Shown here in pieces: positions 8,487-17,120 of a DNA stretch of 64,000 nucleotides. The notes beneath the pieces were generated by a model. It was not told the origin of the DNA. It did not search any database and saw nothing but the letters and a program-made list of their open reading frames with translations. This stretch comes from Stagnihabitans tardus (GTDB lineage Bacteria > Pseudomonadota > Alphaproteobacteria > Rhodobacterales > Rhodobacteraceae). Within the stretch, counting starts at the first letter, position 1. Every line of letters begins with the position of its first letter. Where the stretch lies: the NCBI RefSeq assembly GCF_009925085.1, contig NZ_JAABNR010000012.1, positions 98,341 through 162,340 on the forward strand, read 5' to 3'. Both the position numbers and the translations under genes were made by a program.

Positions 8487-8935
8487 AACCTGCCTTCCTG
8501 AGTTTCATGAATCTCGCGCTGGAGGAGGCGCGGGCGGCGGACGCGCGTGGCGAAGTGCCGGTGGGGGCGGTGGTGGTGTTCCAAGGCCAGGTCGTGGCGC
8601 GGGCGGGGAACCGGACGCGGGAGCTGTCCGATCCGACCGCCCATGCCGAGGTCCTGGCGATCCGGGCGGCCTGCGCGGCCCTGGGGTCAGAGCGGCTGGT
8701 GGGGCATGATCTTTACGTCACGCTGGAGCCTTGCCCCATGTGTGCGGCGGCGATTGCGGCGGCACGGGTAGCGCGGGTCTATTATGGCGCCTCGGATCCC
8801 AAGAGCGGGGGCGTGGCCCAGGGGCCGCGGGTTTTCTCCCATCCGCAGTGCCATCATGTGCCGGAGGTCTATGACGGGATCGGGGCCCAGGCCTCGGAAG
8901 AGCTTTTGCGGGCGTTTTTCTCGCGCCTGCGGTGA
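8477..8935 (+). CDS. tadA: tRNA adenosine(34) deaminase
   Basis: 152-residue zinc deaminase that makes inosine at the wobble base of tRNA-Arg(ACG). The deaminase signature is complete: HAEV near residue 57 (zinc His and catalytic Glu) and PCPMC near residue 87 (zinc Cys pair). Length is normal for TadA. The chosen start at 8477 gives the expected short lead before FMNLALEEARAA. It is divergent from rluB with 112 bases between the starts. It has no operon partner. Confidence 0.95.
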   Translation: MKEQPAFLSFMNLALEEARAADARGEVPVGAVVVFQGQVVARAGNRTRELSDPTAHAEVLAIRAACAALGSERLVGHDLYVTLEPCPMCAAAIAAARVARVYYGASDPKSGGVAQGPRVFSHPQCHHVPEVYDGIGAQASEELLRAFFSRLR

Positions 8936-9180
8936 AATTCCATTTTGGAAACCGCGAGAGCCGTGGTAACGGCTGCATGTCCACAACCAGAGGGAGGGCA
9001 TCAGATGATCCAATGCATGCGCTCCGCAGGTCCTGTCGGGCAGGCCTATCGACGCGTCTGACGCGCGAGAGCCATCGGGGCCGAGGCTCCTTCCTGAAAC
9101 CGTGATGTGATCTTCCGCCTGCGGGCGAGGTCCGTCCATTTTCCCCAAGAGGCATGCCCGTGATCCGGGCATGGAACATC

Positions 9181-9375
9181 ATGACGTTGCACGAAACGGA
9201 TCTTCCGTTGCCCTCCCTGCGGGCGCTGATCGATCAGCACGGGACCCTGTCGGTGGGCTGGGCCTATCTCCGGGCGGCGCTTGCCCGCAGAAAGCATCCC
9301 CCGGACCTGCGGGCCGAGACCCTGTCCCTGCATATAAGGCGGGACATCGGGCTTGACCGGACCGGCTGGGAATAG
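9181..9375 (+). CDS. small DUF1127-like protein
   Basis: 64-residue protein starting MTLHETDLPLPSLRALI. The C-terminal part ends in HIRRDIGLD, which resembles the LxRDIGL ending of DUF1127 proteins. The reading frame continues upstream to 9154, but the ATG at 9181 gives the more family-like start. No clear Shine-Dalgarno is visible, so the call is moderate. Function unknown; DUF1127 relatives in Rhodobacter bind RNA or sit next to sRNAs. Confidence 0.5.
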   Translation: MTLHETDLPLPSLRALIDQHGTLSVGWAYLRAALARRKHPPDLRAETLSLHIRRDIGLDRTGWE

Positions 9376-9456
9376 GCCCGCCGGGCCGATCCCCGCCCAG
9401 ACCTGCGAGACCCCATGGGCTTCGCGGGCCTGGGTGGGGGCTTCTCGGCAGAAGGG

Positions 9457-10137
9457 TCAGAGCGTGATGGGCTCCATGACCTGGGGCTCGATCACCTTCA
9501 CGCCGGGCAGGGCATCGGCCAGGACCTGGGCCGATTGCTCCAGCGCCGGGAAGGTCCGGTAGTGGCAGGGGATCACGGTCTGGAAGTTGAAATAGCGGCG
9601 GGCCGCATAGGCGGCGCGGGCCATGTCCATCGTGTAATGGCCCCCGGCGCTGAGGATGCCCACGGTTGGCCTGTGCAGGTCGCCCATCCAGTCCATGTCA
9701 GCCATGATATCGGTATCGCCCGAGACATAGATCACATGGCCCTCACCGGCGATCATGAAGCCCGCTTCCGAGCCGATGGGCACCCCGTCGAAGGTCGAGG
9801 AGTGGCTGGCATTGACCATGGTCACCTTTGCGCCGCCCGCATCCACCGTGCCGCCCTTGTTGAAGCCGATGATCTCGACCCCATGCTTCTGCGCGAGATG
9901 GCCCATCAGGTCATAGATCCCTGCCATGGGGATGTTCAGCTCCTTGGCAATCGCCGGGCCATCGCCGGTGTGATCGCCGTGGCCATGGGTCAGGAAGACA
10001 TGGGTGGCGCCCTGGATCGCCTCGGCCCGGCGTTCGGCCGGGAACATCGGGTTGCCGGTCAGCCAGGGGTCGATGAGCAGGACGGCGCCTTCGATTTCGA
10101 TGCGGAAGCCGGAATGGCCAAGCCAGGTGATGCGCAT
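9457..10137 (-). CDS. UPF0173 metal-dependent hydrolase (beta-lactamase fold)
   Basis: 226-residue cytosolic protein of the UPF0173 (YtkL-like) family. It opens with [14 protein letters not shown], has DPWLTGNP near residue 28 and the metal-binding [10 protein letters not shown] (HxHxDH) near residue 55, a further metal Asp in SGDTDIM, and a late His in IPCHY. The substrate is unknown. It is transcribed toward tadA and away from gatC, with about 110 bases to the gatC start. Confidence 0.9.
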   Translation of the reverse strand: MRITWLGHSGFRIEIEGAVLLIDPWLTGNPMFPAERRAEAIQGATHVFLTHGHGDHTGDGPAIAKELNIPMAGIYDLMGHLAQKHGVEIIGFNKGGTVDAGGAKVTMVNASHSSTFDGVPIGSEAGFMIAGEGHVIYVSGDTDIMADMDWMGDLHRPTVGILSAGGHYTMDMARAAYAARRYFNFQTVIPCHYRTFPALEQSAQVLADALPGVKVIEPQVMEPITL

Positions 10138-10249
10138 GATGGGTCTCCTTTGGATGCCAACCTAGGGCGCCCGGCCAAAAACCCAAGCGCTTCTTGCACT
10201 GGCGCGGCCCCTTGGCTAAACGGAGCCGATCATCACCGGAGAGTTCCCC

Positions 10250-10537
10250 ATGTCCATCGACATTGCGACCGCGGCCAAGGTGGCCAAGCTCGCCCGCATC
10301 CGCGTCGAGGAAGACCAGTTGCCCAAGTTGGCCGAGCAGCTTTCGGGCATCCTGGGCTTCATGGAGCAGTTGAACGAGGTCAATGTCGACGGGATCGAGC
10401 CCATGGTCTCGGTCACGCCGATGCGGCTTGTCCGCCGCAAGGATGCGGTGACCGATGGCAATATCCAGGCCCAGGTGTTGAAGAACGCGCCCGATGCGCG
10501 CGAGGGCTTTTTCGCTGTGCCGAAGGTGGTGGAATGA
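10250..10537 (+). CDS. gatC: Asp-tRNA(Asn)/Glu-tRNA(Gln) amidotransferase subunit C
   Basis: 95-residue small subunit that holds GatA and GatB together in the GatCAB amidotransferase. It shows [19 protein letters not shown] at the start and [18 protein letters not shown] residues ([10 protein letters not shown]) in the middle. A GGAGAG lies about 8 bases before the ATG. Its TGA overlaps the gatA ATG (ATGA), so the two are translationally coupled. gatB is not in this window. Confidence 0.95.
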   Translation: MSIDIATAAKVAKLARIRVEEDQLPKLAEQLSGILGFMEQLNEVNVDGIEPMVSVTPMRLVRRKDAVTDGNIQAQVLKNAPDAREGFFAVPKVVE

Positions 10538-12009
10538 ACGCTAATGAACTGACCATCGCGGCGGCGCGGGATGCGCTGCGCAAGCGCGAGATCTCGGCTG
10601 TCGACCTGACCATGGCCTGCCTGACCGCCATCGACGCGGGCGATGCGCTGAACGCCTTTGTCCACAAGACGCCCGAGATCGCGCTGGATCAGGCGCGGGC
10701 GGCGGATGAGCGGCTGAAGGGCGAGGCGCCGGACCTGTGCGGGATTCCGCTGGGGATCAAGGACCTCTTCTGCACCAAGGGGGTGCCGTCTCAGGCGGCC
10801 AGCGGCATCCTGAAGGGCTTCAAGCCGGAATATGAATCGACCGTGACCTCGAAGCTTTTCGATGCGGGCGCGGTCATGCTGGGCAAACTCAACATGGACG
10901 AGTTTGCCATGGGGTCCAGCAATGAGACCTCGGTCTATGGCAATGCGGTCAACCCCTGGAAGGTCGATGACCGCAAGCTGACGCCGGGCGGCTCCTCGGG
11001 CGGCTCGGCGGCGGCGGTGGCGGCGGACCTTTGCCTTGGGGCGACGGGGACGGATACCGGCGGCTCGATCCGCCAGCCTGCGGCCTTCACCGGCATCACG
11101 GGCATCAAGCCGACCTATGGGCGTGTGAGCCGCTGGGGCATCGTGGCCTTCGCCTCCAGCCTCGATCAGGCGGGGCCGATGACCAAGTCGGTGCGCGATG
11201 CGGCGATCCTTCTGCAGGCCATGTCGGGCCATGACCCGAAGGATTCGACCTCTGCCGATATCCCGGTGCCGGATTTCGAGGCGGCCCTGACCGGCGACAT
11301 TCGCGGCAAGAAGATCGGGATTCCGAAGGAATACCGCATGGATGGCATGCCGGCCGAGATCGATGCGCTTTGGGCCCAGGGCATCGCCATGATGAAGGAT
11401 GCCGGGGCGGAGATCGTCGACATCTCCTTGCCGCATACGAAATACGCGCTGCCCACCTATTACGTGATCGCCCCGGCCGAGGCGTCGTCGAACCTCGCCC
11501 GCTATGACGGGGTGCGCTATGGCCACCGGGCCAAGCTCGCGGCGGGGGATGGCATCACCGACATGTACGAAAAGACCCGGGCCGAGGGCTTTGGGCCGGA
11601 GGTTCAGCGCCGGATCATGGTCGGGACCTATGTCCTGTCGGCGGGCTTCTACGACGCCTATTACAACCGTGCGCGCAAGGTGCGGGCCCTGATCAAGCGC
11701 GACTTCGAGCAGGTCTTTGCGGCGGGGGTCGATGCGATCCTGACGCCCGCGACGCCGTCGTCTGCCTTTGGGTTGGGCGAGATGGCCAATGCCGATCCGG
11801 TCGAGATGTATCTGAACGACGTCTTCACCGTGACGGTGAACCTGGCCGGTCTGCCGGGGGTTTCCGTGCCGGTGGGGCTGGATTCCAAGGGCCTGCCCCT
11901 GGGTCTGCAGCTGATCGGGCGGCCCTGGGACGAGGCGGGGTTGCTGAACCATGCCCATGTGCTGGAGCGTGCGGCGGGTTTTGTGGCCAAGCCTGCCAAA
12001 TGGTGGTAA
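10534..12009 (+). CDS. gatA: Asp-tRNA(Asn)/Glu-tRNA(Gln) amidotransferase subunit A
   Basis: 491-residue amidase subunit that frees ammonia from glutamine for conversion of Glu-tRNA(Gln) or Asp-tRNA(Asn). The amidase-signature triad is present: Lys in [11 protein letters not shown] (near residue 77), the cis-Ser in [12 protein letters not shown] (near 152-157) and the nucleophilic Ser in [13 protein letters not shown] (near 175). Length is standard. The downstream lipoprotein gene starts 26 bases after the stop and may be cotranscribed. Confidence 0.96.
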   Translation: MNANELTIAAARDALRKREISAVDLTMACLTAIDAGDALNAFVHKTPEIALDQARAADERLKGEAPDLCGIPLGIKDLFCTKGVPSQAASGILKGFKPEYESTVTSKLFDAGAVMLGKLNMDEFAMGSSNETSVYGNAVNPWKVDDRKLTPGGSSGGSAAAVAADLCLGATGTDTGGSIRQPAAFTGITGIKPTYGRVSRWGIVAFASSLDQAGPMTKSVRDAAILLQAMSGHDPKDSTSADIPVPDFEAALTGDIRGKKIGIPKEYRMDGMPAEIDALWAQGIAMMKDAGAEIVDISLPHTKYALPTYYVIAPAEASSNLARYDGVRYGHRAKLAAGDGITDMYEKTRAEGFGPEVQRRIMVGTYVLSAGFYDAYYNRARKVRALIKRDFEQVFAAGVDAILTPATPSSAFGLGEMANADPVEMYLNDVFTVTVNLAGLPGVSVPVGLDSKGLPLGLQLIGRPWDEAGLLNHAHVLERAAGFVAKPAKWW

Positions 12010-12035
12010 GCGGACCGAAAAGAAGAGGCGAGCAG

Positions 12036-12839
12036 ATGCGCAAGGCTTATCTTGGACTGGCAGCAGTGGCGGCGCTTGCGGCTTGCCAGTCGTCGGTGCC
12101 CGACAGCAACCCCCAGGGGGCGGGCTTCCAGGACTATAACTCCTATGTCCGCAACCGGGCGGCAGGGGTTCCGATGCAGGGCTCGGCCTATGGCGCGCAA
12201 GGTGGCGTGATGGGCGAGGGCGTGGCGACGCAACCCATGGCCAGCACGGGCTTTTCGCCCGATGCGGCGGCGGCGGCGATTGCGGCGGCCGAGGGCGGAA
12301 GCACGGCGCCGATGAACGCGACCGGGCTGGTGACGGGCGGGCAAACCGTGGCGAGCGGCGCGGCCTTGCCGCCCATCGATCCGGCCTGCCAGGGCCGTGG
12401 CCAGACCATGGCCGGGATCCAGGAGACGACCTCCGAGATGAACTATGCCTCGGGCGGGGTCTCGGACGAGCAGGATTTCGGCGCGGTGACGCAACGCGAA
12501 TCGATCGAGAGCGACAAGCAGCGCATCGCCTGCAACCGCCAGCAATATGTCGTGGTCCAGCCCGGGGCCATCCCGCAGCGCCCGGGCGACGAGGGGCCGA
12601 ATATCGCGGCCTATGCCCTGGCCACGACCAATGCGCCGGGGGTGAAGCTTTACACCCGTCCGCCCTTCTACCTGACCAATCCGGAAAAGGCCTGCGCCAA
12701 GTTCACCTCTTCGGACAAGGCGCAGCAGGCTTTCCTGGCAGCGGGCGGGCCGCAGCGCGACAGCAAGGCCCTGGACCCCGATGGCGACGGCTTTGCCTGT
12801 TCCTGGGACCCGCGCCCCTTCCGGGCTGCGGCGCAGTAA
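12036..12839 (+). CDS. lipoprotein with C-terminal Excalibur-like domain
   Basis: 267-residue predicted lipoprotein. The signal MRKAYLGLAAVAALAAC ends in a lipobox Cys. The middle is Ala/Gly-rich and poorly conserved in look. The last 50 residues contain a Cys and then DPDGDGFAC, the calcium-binding DxDxDGxxC pattern of Excalibur domains. The start ATG at 12036 has AGAAGAGG upstream; an in-frame start at 12000 lacks a signal peptide. It follows gatA closely and is two bases ahead of the amidase gene, so an operon with a peptidoglycan enzyme is likely. Function unknown. Confidence 0.75.
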   Translation: MRKAYLGLAAVAALAACQSSVPDSNPQGAGFQDYNSYVRNRAAGVPMQGSAYGAQGGVMGEGVATQPMASTGFSPDAAAAAIAAAEGGSTAPMNATGLVTGGQTVASGAALPPIDPACQGRGQTMAGIQETTSEMNYASGGVSDEQDFGAVTQRESIESDKQRIACNRQQYVVVQPGAIPQRPGDEGPNIAAYALATTNAPGVKLYTRPPFYLTNPEKACAKFTSSDKAQQAFLAAGGPQRDSKALDPDGDGFACSWDPRPFRAAAQ

Positions 12840-12841
12840 GC

Positions 12842-13486
12842 ATGTCTTCTCCCAATCATTCGGAAAGGCGCGGGGGCATGACCCCGCGCCTTGTCGTTTT
12901 GCACTATACCGCCATGGCGAGCTTTGCCGAGGCGAAGGCGCGGCTTTGCGATCCGGCCCATGAGGTCTCCGCCCATTGGCTGGTCGATGTGGATGGGCGG
13001 GCCGAGGCGCTGGTGGATGAGGCGCGCCGGGCCTGGCATGCGGGCGCCGGGGCCTGGGGGGGCTGTCAGGATGTGAACTCGGCCTCGGTGGGGATCGAGA
13101 TCCAGAATGACGGCATGAGCCCCTTTCCGGCGCGGCAGATGGCGGGGGTGGAGCGGCTTTTGGGCGATGTGCTGGGGCGCTGGGGGATCTCTCCGGCGGG
13201 GGTGATCGCGCATTCCGACATGGCGCCCTTGCGCAAGCGCGACCCGGGGCCGAGGTTCGACTGGCGGCGGCTGGCCTTGGGCGGCCTCTCGGTCTGGCCC
13301 GAGGACCGGGTGGCCAAGGCGCAGGGCTTTTCGTCCTGGGCGGCGGAGTTTGGCTATCGCGGGCCGGAGGAAGCGGTGCTGGGCGCTTTCCGGCTGCGGT
13401 TCCGGCCCTGGGGGCGCGGTCCGGTCTCGGCGGTGGATGCGGGGCTCATGCAGGACCTCGCGCAGCGCTTTCCTGCGGTTCTTTAG
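12842..13486 (+). CDS. N-acetylmuramoyl-L-alanine amidase (amidase_2 family)
   Basis: 214-residue zinc amidase of the AmpD/AmiD fold that cuts the bond between MurNAc and the stem peptide. Visible motifs are LVVLHYTAM (zinc His, near residue 20), VSAHWLVD (near 42), ASVGIEIQN (near 82, catalytic Glu) and AHSDMAPLRKRDPG (near 120, zinc His and Asp region). There is no signal peptide, so it may act in the cytoplasm on recycled muropeptides as AmpD does. An alternative start at MTPRLVVLHY is 12 codons further in. Confidence 0.88.
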   Translation: MSSPNHSERRGGMTPRLVVLHYTAMASFAEAKARLCDPAHEVSAHWLVDVDGRAEALVDEARRAWHAGAGAWGGCQDVNSASVGIEIQNDGMSPFPARQMAGVERLLGDVLGRWGISPAGVIAHSDMAPLRKRDPGPRFDWRRLALGGLSVWPEDRVAKAQGFSSWAAEFGYRGPEEAVLGAFRLRFRPWGRGPVSAVDAGLMQDLAQRFPAVL

Positions 13487-13492
13487 TGGAGC

Positions 13493-13575
13493 GGCTTCGC
13501 CGCATTGTTTTTGTCTCGCCTCTGGCCTGCGGCCAACCTGCTCGGGGTCGGGGCTTGCGGCCCAACCGGCTCGGG
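13493..13575. repeat. dispersed intergenic repeat, copy 1
   Basis: The stretch from GCGGCTTCGCCGCATTG through TCTCGCCTCTGGCCTGCGGCC to CAACC-GCTCGGG occurs again, inverted, at 59050-59132 with only a few changes. Both lie in short intergenic gaps. It holds two small hairpins (GCGGC/GCCGC and GGCCTGCGGCC). Confidence 0.6.
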
Positions 13576-13607
13576 GCTTGACGCTGCGGGCGGCTTGAGG
13601 CATTGCG

Positions 13608-14034
13608 CCCTTGCGCGGAGGGCTGGATGACCGCGGGGGCAACCTCGAGGAAAGTCCGGACTCCAGGAAGTAAGGGTGCCGGGTAACGCCCGGCGGGGGC
13701 AACCCCAGGGAAAGCGCCACAGAGAAGAGTCTGCCGGGCCTAAGAGGTTCGCCCTTGGCGGCTGGCGATGGTGAAACGGTGGGGTAAGAGCCCACCACGG
13801 ACCTGGCAACAGGGACGGTATGGCAAGCCCCACCCGGAGCAATGCCGAATAGGGGTCCTGTCGCGGAAAGGTCCGGGCCGACAGCGAAAGCTGCCGGAGA
13901 CCTCCGCGGGGGAGCTTCGACCCAGGGACCCGGGTTGGCAGCTTGACCGCCGTGGCGACACGGTTGGCAGAGGAATGGTCATCCAGGGGCGCAAGCCCCG
14001 GACAGAATCCGGCTTACAGGCTCTCCGCGCAAAT
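13608..14034 (+). ncRNA. rnpB: RNase P RNA (type A, M1-like)
   Basis: Catalytic RNA that matures tRNA 5' ends. The universal 5' core GAGGAAAGTCCGGAC lies at 13647-13661, and the matching 3' core ACAGAATCCGGCTTA at 14002-14016. The P1 helix closes the molecule: TTGCGCGGAG (13611-13620) pairs perfectly with CTCCGCGCAA (14023-14032). The length of about 425 bases is normal. The exact ends are inferred from P1. Confidence 0.95.
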
Positions 14035-14226
14035 CTGCCTTTGGAACAGGGGCTTGGGGGCGGCAGGACCCGCGCGCCCCGGGCTTCGATTTCACCCCGG
14101 ATGGTTTGGGGCAAAAACGCCCCGGAATCGCTTCGGGGCCTGTTGACTCTGGCGGGCTTCCGAGTAAAAGGCAGGCTGATCATTTTGACGGGAGCCTATG
14201 GCTTTCCCGCTGCAGGAGAGACGACC

Positions 14227-14394
14227 ATGGCCAAACCGGCGACGATCAAGATCCGTCTGAACTCGACGGCTGGCACCGGGCACTTCTATGTCACCAAGAA
14301 GAACGCCCGGACCATGACCGAAAAGATGACGGTCACCAAGTATGACCCCGTCAAGCGGGAGCATGTCGAATACAAGGAAGGCAAGATCAAGTAA
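14227..14394 (+). CDS. rpmG: 50S ribosomal protein L33
   Basis: 55-residue ribosomal protein with [18 protein letters not shown] at the start and the [11 protein letters not shown] segment. It has no cysteines, so it is the zinc-free (C-) form of L33. GCAGGAGAG lies about 9 bases before the ATG. The open frame extends upstream into rnpB, which is not coding. Confidence 0.96.
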   Translation: MAKPATIKIRLNSTAGTGHFYVTKKNARTMTEKMTVTKYDPVKREHVEYKEGKIK

Positions 14395-14419
14395 GATCGC
14401 GCCAGGCCGGACTTTGCAG

Positions 14420-14450
14420 AGCCGCTCCTTCGGGGGCGGCTTTTGCTTTT
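14420..14450 (+). terminator. intrinsic terminator after rpmG
   Basis: GCCGCTCC-TTCG-GGGGCGGC stem followed by TTTTGCTTTT, 25 bases after the rpmG stop. Confidence 0.85.
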
Positions 14451-14537
14451 GCTGCGCCTGGTGGCCTTGGGGGACGACGCGCCTATTTGGACAAGTCTGA
14501 ATCGGGCTTTTGCGGCTCTGATTGCGGGGGGGCGGCG

Positions 14538-14669
14538 ATGCGGGTGATGATCGTGGGGCAGCCGGGGTCGGGGAAGAGCTGGCTCGCGCGGCAGGTGGCG
14601 GGGCCGAAGCTGCGCCATCTTGCGGGGCGGGGCGCGGTGGTTGATTTCCTGCACGGGCTGGGCAAATGA
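14538..14669 (+). pseudogene. internally deleted P-loop kinase (FlaR/adenylate-kinase-like) remnant
   Basis: Reads MRVMIVGQPGSGKSWLARQVAG, a perfect start with Walker A GQPGSGKS of the 'DNA topology modulation/FlaR' P-loop family, then goes at once to LRHLAGRGAVVDFLHGLGK, which looks like that family's C-terminal end (LxSRxEVxxFL). A normal member has about 170-180 residues; here 43 remain in one open frame, so roughly 130 codons seem to have been lost from the middle. The frame opens upstream at 14487. The product is unlikely to be active. This reading rests on memory of the family's ends. Confidence 0.6.
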
Positions 14670-14670
14670 A

Positions 14671-14696
14671 AAAGGCCGGGGTCTCCCCCGGCCTTT
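14671..14696. terminator. bidirectional terminator between the P-loop remnant and the Bax-inhibitor-like gene
   Basis: AAAGGCCGGGG-TCT-CCCCCGGCCTTT, long perfect stem with A/T-rich flanks on both sides, between convergent reading frames. Confidence 0.8.
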
Positions 14697-14714
14697 CGCG
14701 TCATGTTGGTCCGA

Positions 14715-15494
14715 TCACTCGTTCCGCTGACCCAGGAACTGGAGCAGGAAGGTGAAGAGGTTGATGAAGTCGAGATAGAGCGTCAGGGCGCCCATGATCG
14801 CCGACTTCTCCAGCCAGGCCGCGTCACCGCCACGGGCGTGCTGGATGTAGTTCACCTTGATCGCCTGGGTGTCATAGACCGTCAGGCCGGCGAACAAGAG
14901 GACGCCGATGAAGGAGATCGCGAAGGCCAGCGCGCCCGAGCCAAGCCAGAGATTGACCAGCGAGGCGACCAGGAGGCCGATCACGCCCATCATCAGGAAC
15001 GAGCCAAAGCCCGACAGGTCGCGCTTGGTCGTGTAGCCGTAAAGGCTCAGGCCCGCGAAGGAGGCGGAGGTGGCCAGGAAGGTCGAGGCGATCGAGCCGC
15101 CGGTGTAGATCAGGAAGATCGAGGACAGCGACAGGCCCATGGCCACGGCGAAGACGTAGAAGAACAGCTGCGCCGCAGCGGCCGACAGGCGGGGCACCAT
15201 GGCCGAGAAGCCAAAGACCATGACCAGCGGCAGGAACATGATCACCCATTTCAGGGGCGACATGTAGAGCGCCTCACCCAGGCCCGTCAGATAGGCGGTC
15301 GACGAGATCTGCACCGCCTCGGCCGAACCGGGGACCGTCGTGACCGCAAGGCCCGAGATCGCCCAGGCCGCCGCAGCGGTCACCAGCATGCCCACGGACA
15401 TCGTGCCGTAGACCTTGTTCATATGCGCGCGCAGGCCCTCGTCGATGGCAAGGCCGGCACTGGCGCCGTAAGTCCGCGTCTGAAAGTCAGCCAT
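14715..15494 (-). CDS. Bax inhibitor-1/YccA-family membrane protein
   Basis: 259-residue inner-membrane protein with about seven hydrophobic segments. It starts MADFQTRTYGASAGLAIDEG, contains MSVGMLVTAAAAWAISG (segment 1) and the late FAGLTVYDTQAIK motif typical of the family, in which an Asp near the last helix takes part in pH-dependent calcium leak in a bacterial relative. The last residues LFTFLLQFLGQRNE are also typical. No operon partner. Confidence 0.93.
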   Translation of the reverse strand: MADFQTRTYGASAGLAIDEGLRAHMNKVYGTMSVGMLVTAAAAWAISGLAVTTVPGSAEAVQISSTAYLTGLGEALYMSPLKWVIMFLPLVMVFGFSAMVPRLSAAAAQLFFYVFAVAMGLSLSSIFLIYTGGSIASTFLATSASFAGLSLYGYTTKRDLSGFGSFLMMGVIGLLVASLVNLWLGSGALAFAISFIGVLLFAGLTVYDTQAIKVNYIQHARGGDAAWLEKSAIMGALTLYLDFINLFTFLLQFLGQRNE

Positions 15495-15623
15495 TTTTCC
15501 CTCTGTCTGTCATAGGGGCCGGAACTACCGACCACTTGGGCAGAATATCGGGACTGACCTTGTCGATTTCAAGGATTTCCGCGCAGGTTTTCGCAAGACT
15601 TCATTTTGCGCCCGACCTCGGGC

Positions 15624-15824
15624 TCAGCGCGCCTGCCAATGCCCGGGCGCGTCCCAGAGCGGCCTCTCGGCCTCGGCTTCTGCCTCGGCCCGCGTCAGGC
15701 CGATGTCGCGCAACATGTGGTCATCCAGTGCGGCCAGGCCCCTGCGGCTGCGGTGCAAGGTCAGGGCGCGGACAAGACCGGACCAGGGGCGGCGGCGGCG
15801 GGGCAGGGAGAGAGCGAGTTCCAT
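15624..15824 (-). CDS. DUF1127 family protein
   Basis: 66-residue basic protein with the DUF1127 ending: LAALDDHMLRDIGLTRAEAEAEAER. The start ATG at 15822-15824 gives a usual length; the frame is open further up to 15887 but without family resemblance. The downstream 130 bases show no CCUCCUCCC motif, unlike the second DUF1127 gene of this window (48956-49171). It is divergent from the LysR gene with about 107 bases between starts. Confidence 0.8.
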   Translation of the reverse strand: MELALSLPRRRRPWSGLVRALTLHRSRRGLAALDDHMLRDIGLTRAEAEAEAERPLWDAPGHWQAR

Positions 15825-15931
15825 CACAAATCCTGATATCGTTGAGGGTTTCATCTGTCTTGCAGATGATGCGCCGTTCTGCGACACAACGGAAATGAAT
15901 GATCGTTGTCCCCTGCATCAGGATTGGTGAT

Positions 15932-16822
15932 ATGCCGCGCAACCTTGACCTGACCGCCCTGCGGTCCTTCGTCACCATCGTCGATGCCGGGGGCGTCACC
16001 CGGGCGGCGGGGTTCCTGAACCTGACGCAATCCGCCGTCTCGATGCAGATGCGGCGGCTGGAAGATGGCCTTGGCGTCCAGCTTCTGGACCGCAGCTCAC
16101 GCAAACTTGTCCCGACGGCGGCGGGCGAACAGCTTCTGTCCTATGCGCGGCGGATGCTGGGGCTGAACGACGAGGTCTACGGGCTTTTGACCCAGGCGCG
16201 GTTCGAAGGCGAGCTGACGCTTGGCGTGCCCCATGACATCGTCTATCCCGCCATCCCCCAGGTGCTTCAGCGCTTTGCCGCAGAGTTTCCCAATGTGAAG
16301 GTGCGACTCCTGTCCTCGTTCACCCGCATCCTGAAGGAGCAGTTCGGGCGCGGCGAGGCTGACGTGATCCTGACCACCGAGGATGGGGTCGAAGAGGGCG
16401 GGGTCTCTTTGGCCGAATTGCAGCTGGTCTGGGTCGGGGCTCCGGGGGGGCAGGCCTGGCGGCAGCGGCCCTTGCCCCTGGCCTATGAACAGCGCTGCAT
16501 CTTCCGCAAGGGGGTGCAAGAGCGGCTGGACGCGGCGGGCATCCCCTGGACCCTGACGGTGGACAGCGACAACACCCGCACGGTCGAAGCGACGGTCAGC
16601 GCCGATCTCGCTGTCCATACCGTGCTGGAGGGCACCGAGCCGCGCCATGTCGAGCGCATCAGTCATGGCGGGGCGCTGCCCGAGCTGGGGCGGCTGAAGA
16701 TCAACCTCTACCAGGGCCATGTGCCGAGCCCCGCCAGCGAGCGTCTCGCTCAGTTGATTCGCGCCGCCTATGCGCCGGGCCGCCCGCGCAGCCAGCCCAA
16801 AGAAGACCTGATGCCCGCCTGA
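15932..16822 (+). CDS. LysR-family transcriptional regulator
   Basis: 296-residue regulator. Residues about 3-62 form the winged helix-turn-helix, with LRSFVTIVDAGGVTRAAGFL and TQSAVSMQMRRLED. The rest is the effector-binding domain. The start at 15932 has AGGA 8 bases upstream; the frame opens 11 codons earlier at 15899. The target may be the divergent DUF1127 gene, as is common for LysR proteins, but nothing in the sequence names the effector. The stop is followed by a 298-base gap rich in inverted repeats. Confidence 0.9.
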   Translation: MPRNLDLTALRSFVTIVDAGGVTRAAGFLNLTQSAVSMQMRRLEDGLGVQLLDRSSRKLVPTAAGEQLLSYARRMLGLNDEVYGLLTQARFEGELTLGVPHDIVYPAIPQVLQRFAAEFPNVKVRLLSSFTRILKEQFGRGEADVILTTEDGVEEGGVSLAELQLVWVGAPGGQAWRQRPLPLAYEQRCIFRKGVQERLDAAGIPWTLTVDSDNTRTVEATVSADLAVHTVLEGTEPRHVERISHGGALPELGRLKINLYQGHVPSPASERLAQLIRAAYAPGRPRSQPKEDLMPA

Positions 16823-16846
16823 GGCGCAGAGGACGGGGAGAATCAT

Positions 16847-16918
16847 TGCATTTTGCGAAAGTTTACCCCGGGGATTTTTGCAAAATGCATTGCAATTTGC
16901 CACTCTCCCTTAGGGAGA
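16847..16918. promoter_or_regulatory. paired inverted repeats in the gap upstream of the XRE regulator
   Basis: TGCATTTTGC (16847-16856) is repeated inverted as GCAAAATGCA (16880-16889), and TTTTGCAAAATGCATTGCAA overlaps the second arm. A separate perfect palindrome TCTCCCTTAGGGAGA lies at 16904-16918. The region is AT-rich for this genome. Some short-chain acyl-CoA regulators of the PccR/RamB type bind TTTGCAAA-like half sites; relating this site to them is only a guess. No other content is seen in 16823-17120. Confidence 0.4.
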
Positions 16919-17120
16919 ATGGCTGACCGTTCAAAACCCTTTTCGGCGATTTCGACAGTCAGAGATTGATTTCTTGTCCGGCCGTATAATTGAACCTGTT
17001 CAAAAAGACAGGCGCCATGTCGATAAACCGTTTGGTTGCAGCTTTGTCGCGTCCTGCGGGAAATTGGCATGTTTCTTGCTTATAGAGTGGTGGGGACGGT
17101 ACAGAGTCAGGAGCAAGCTC

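Noticed and set aside
12000..12035. Upstream start for the Excalibur-like lipoprotein
   Set aside because: It adds [12 protein letters not shown] before the signal peptide and overlaps gatA; the ATG at 12036 has a better ribosome site.
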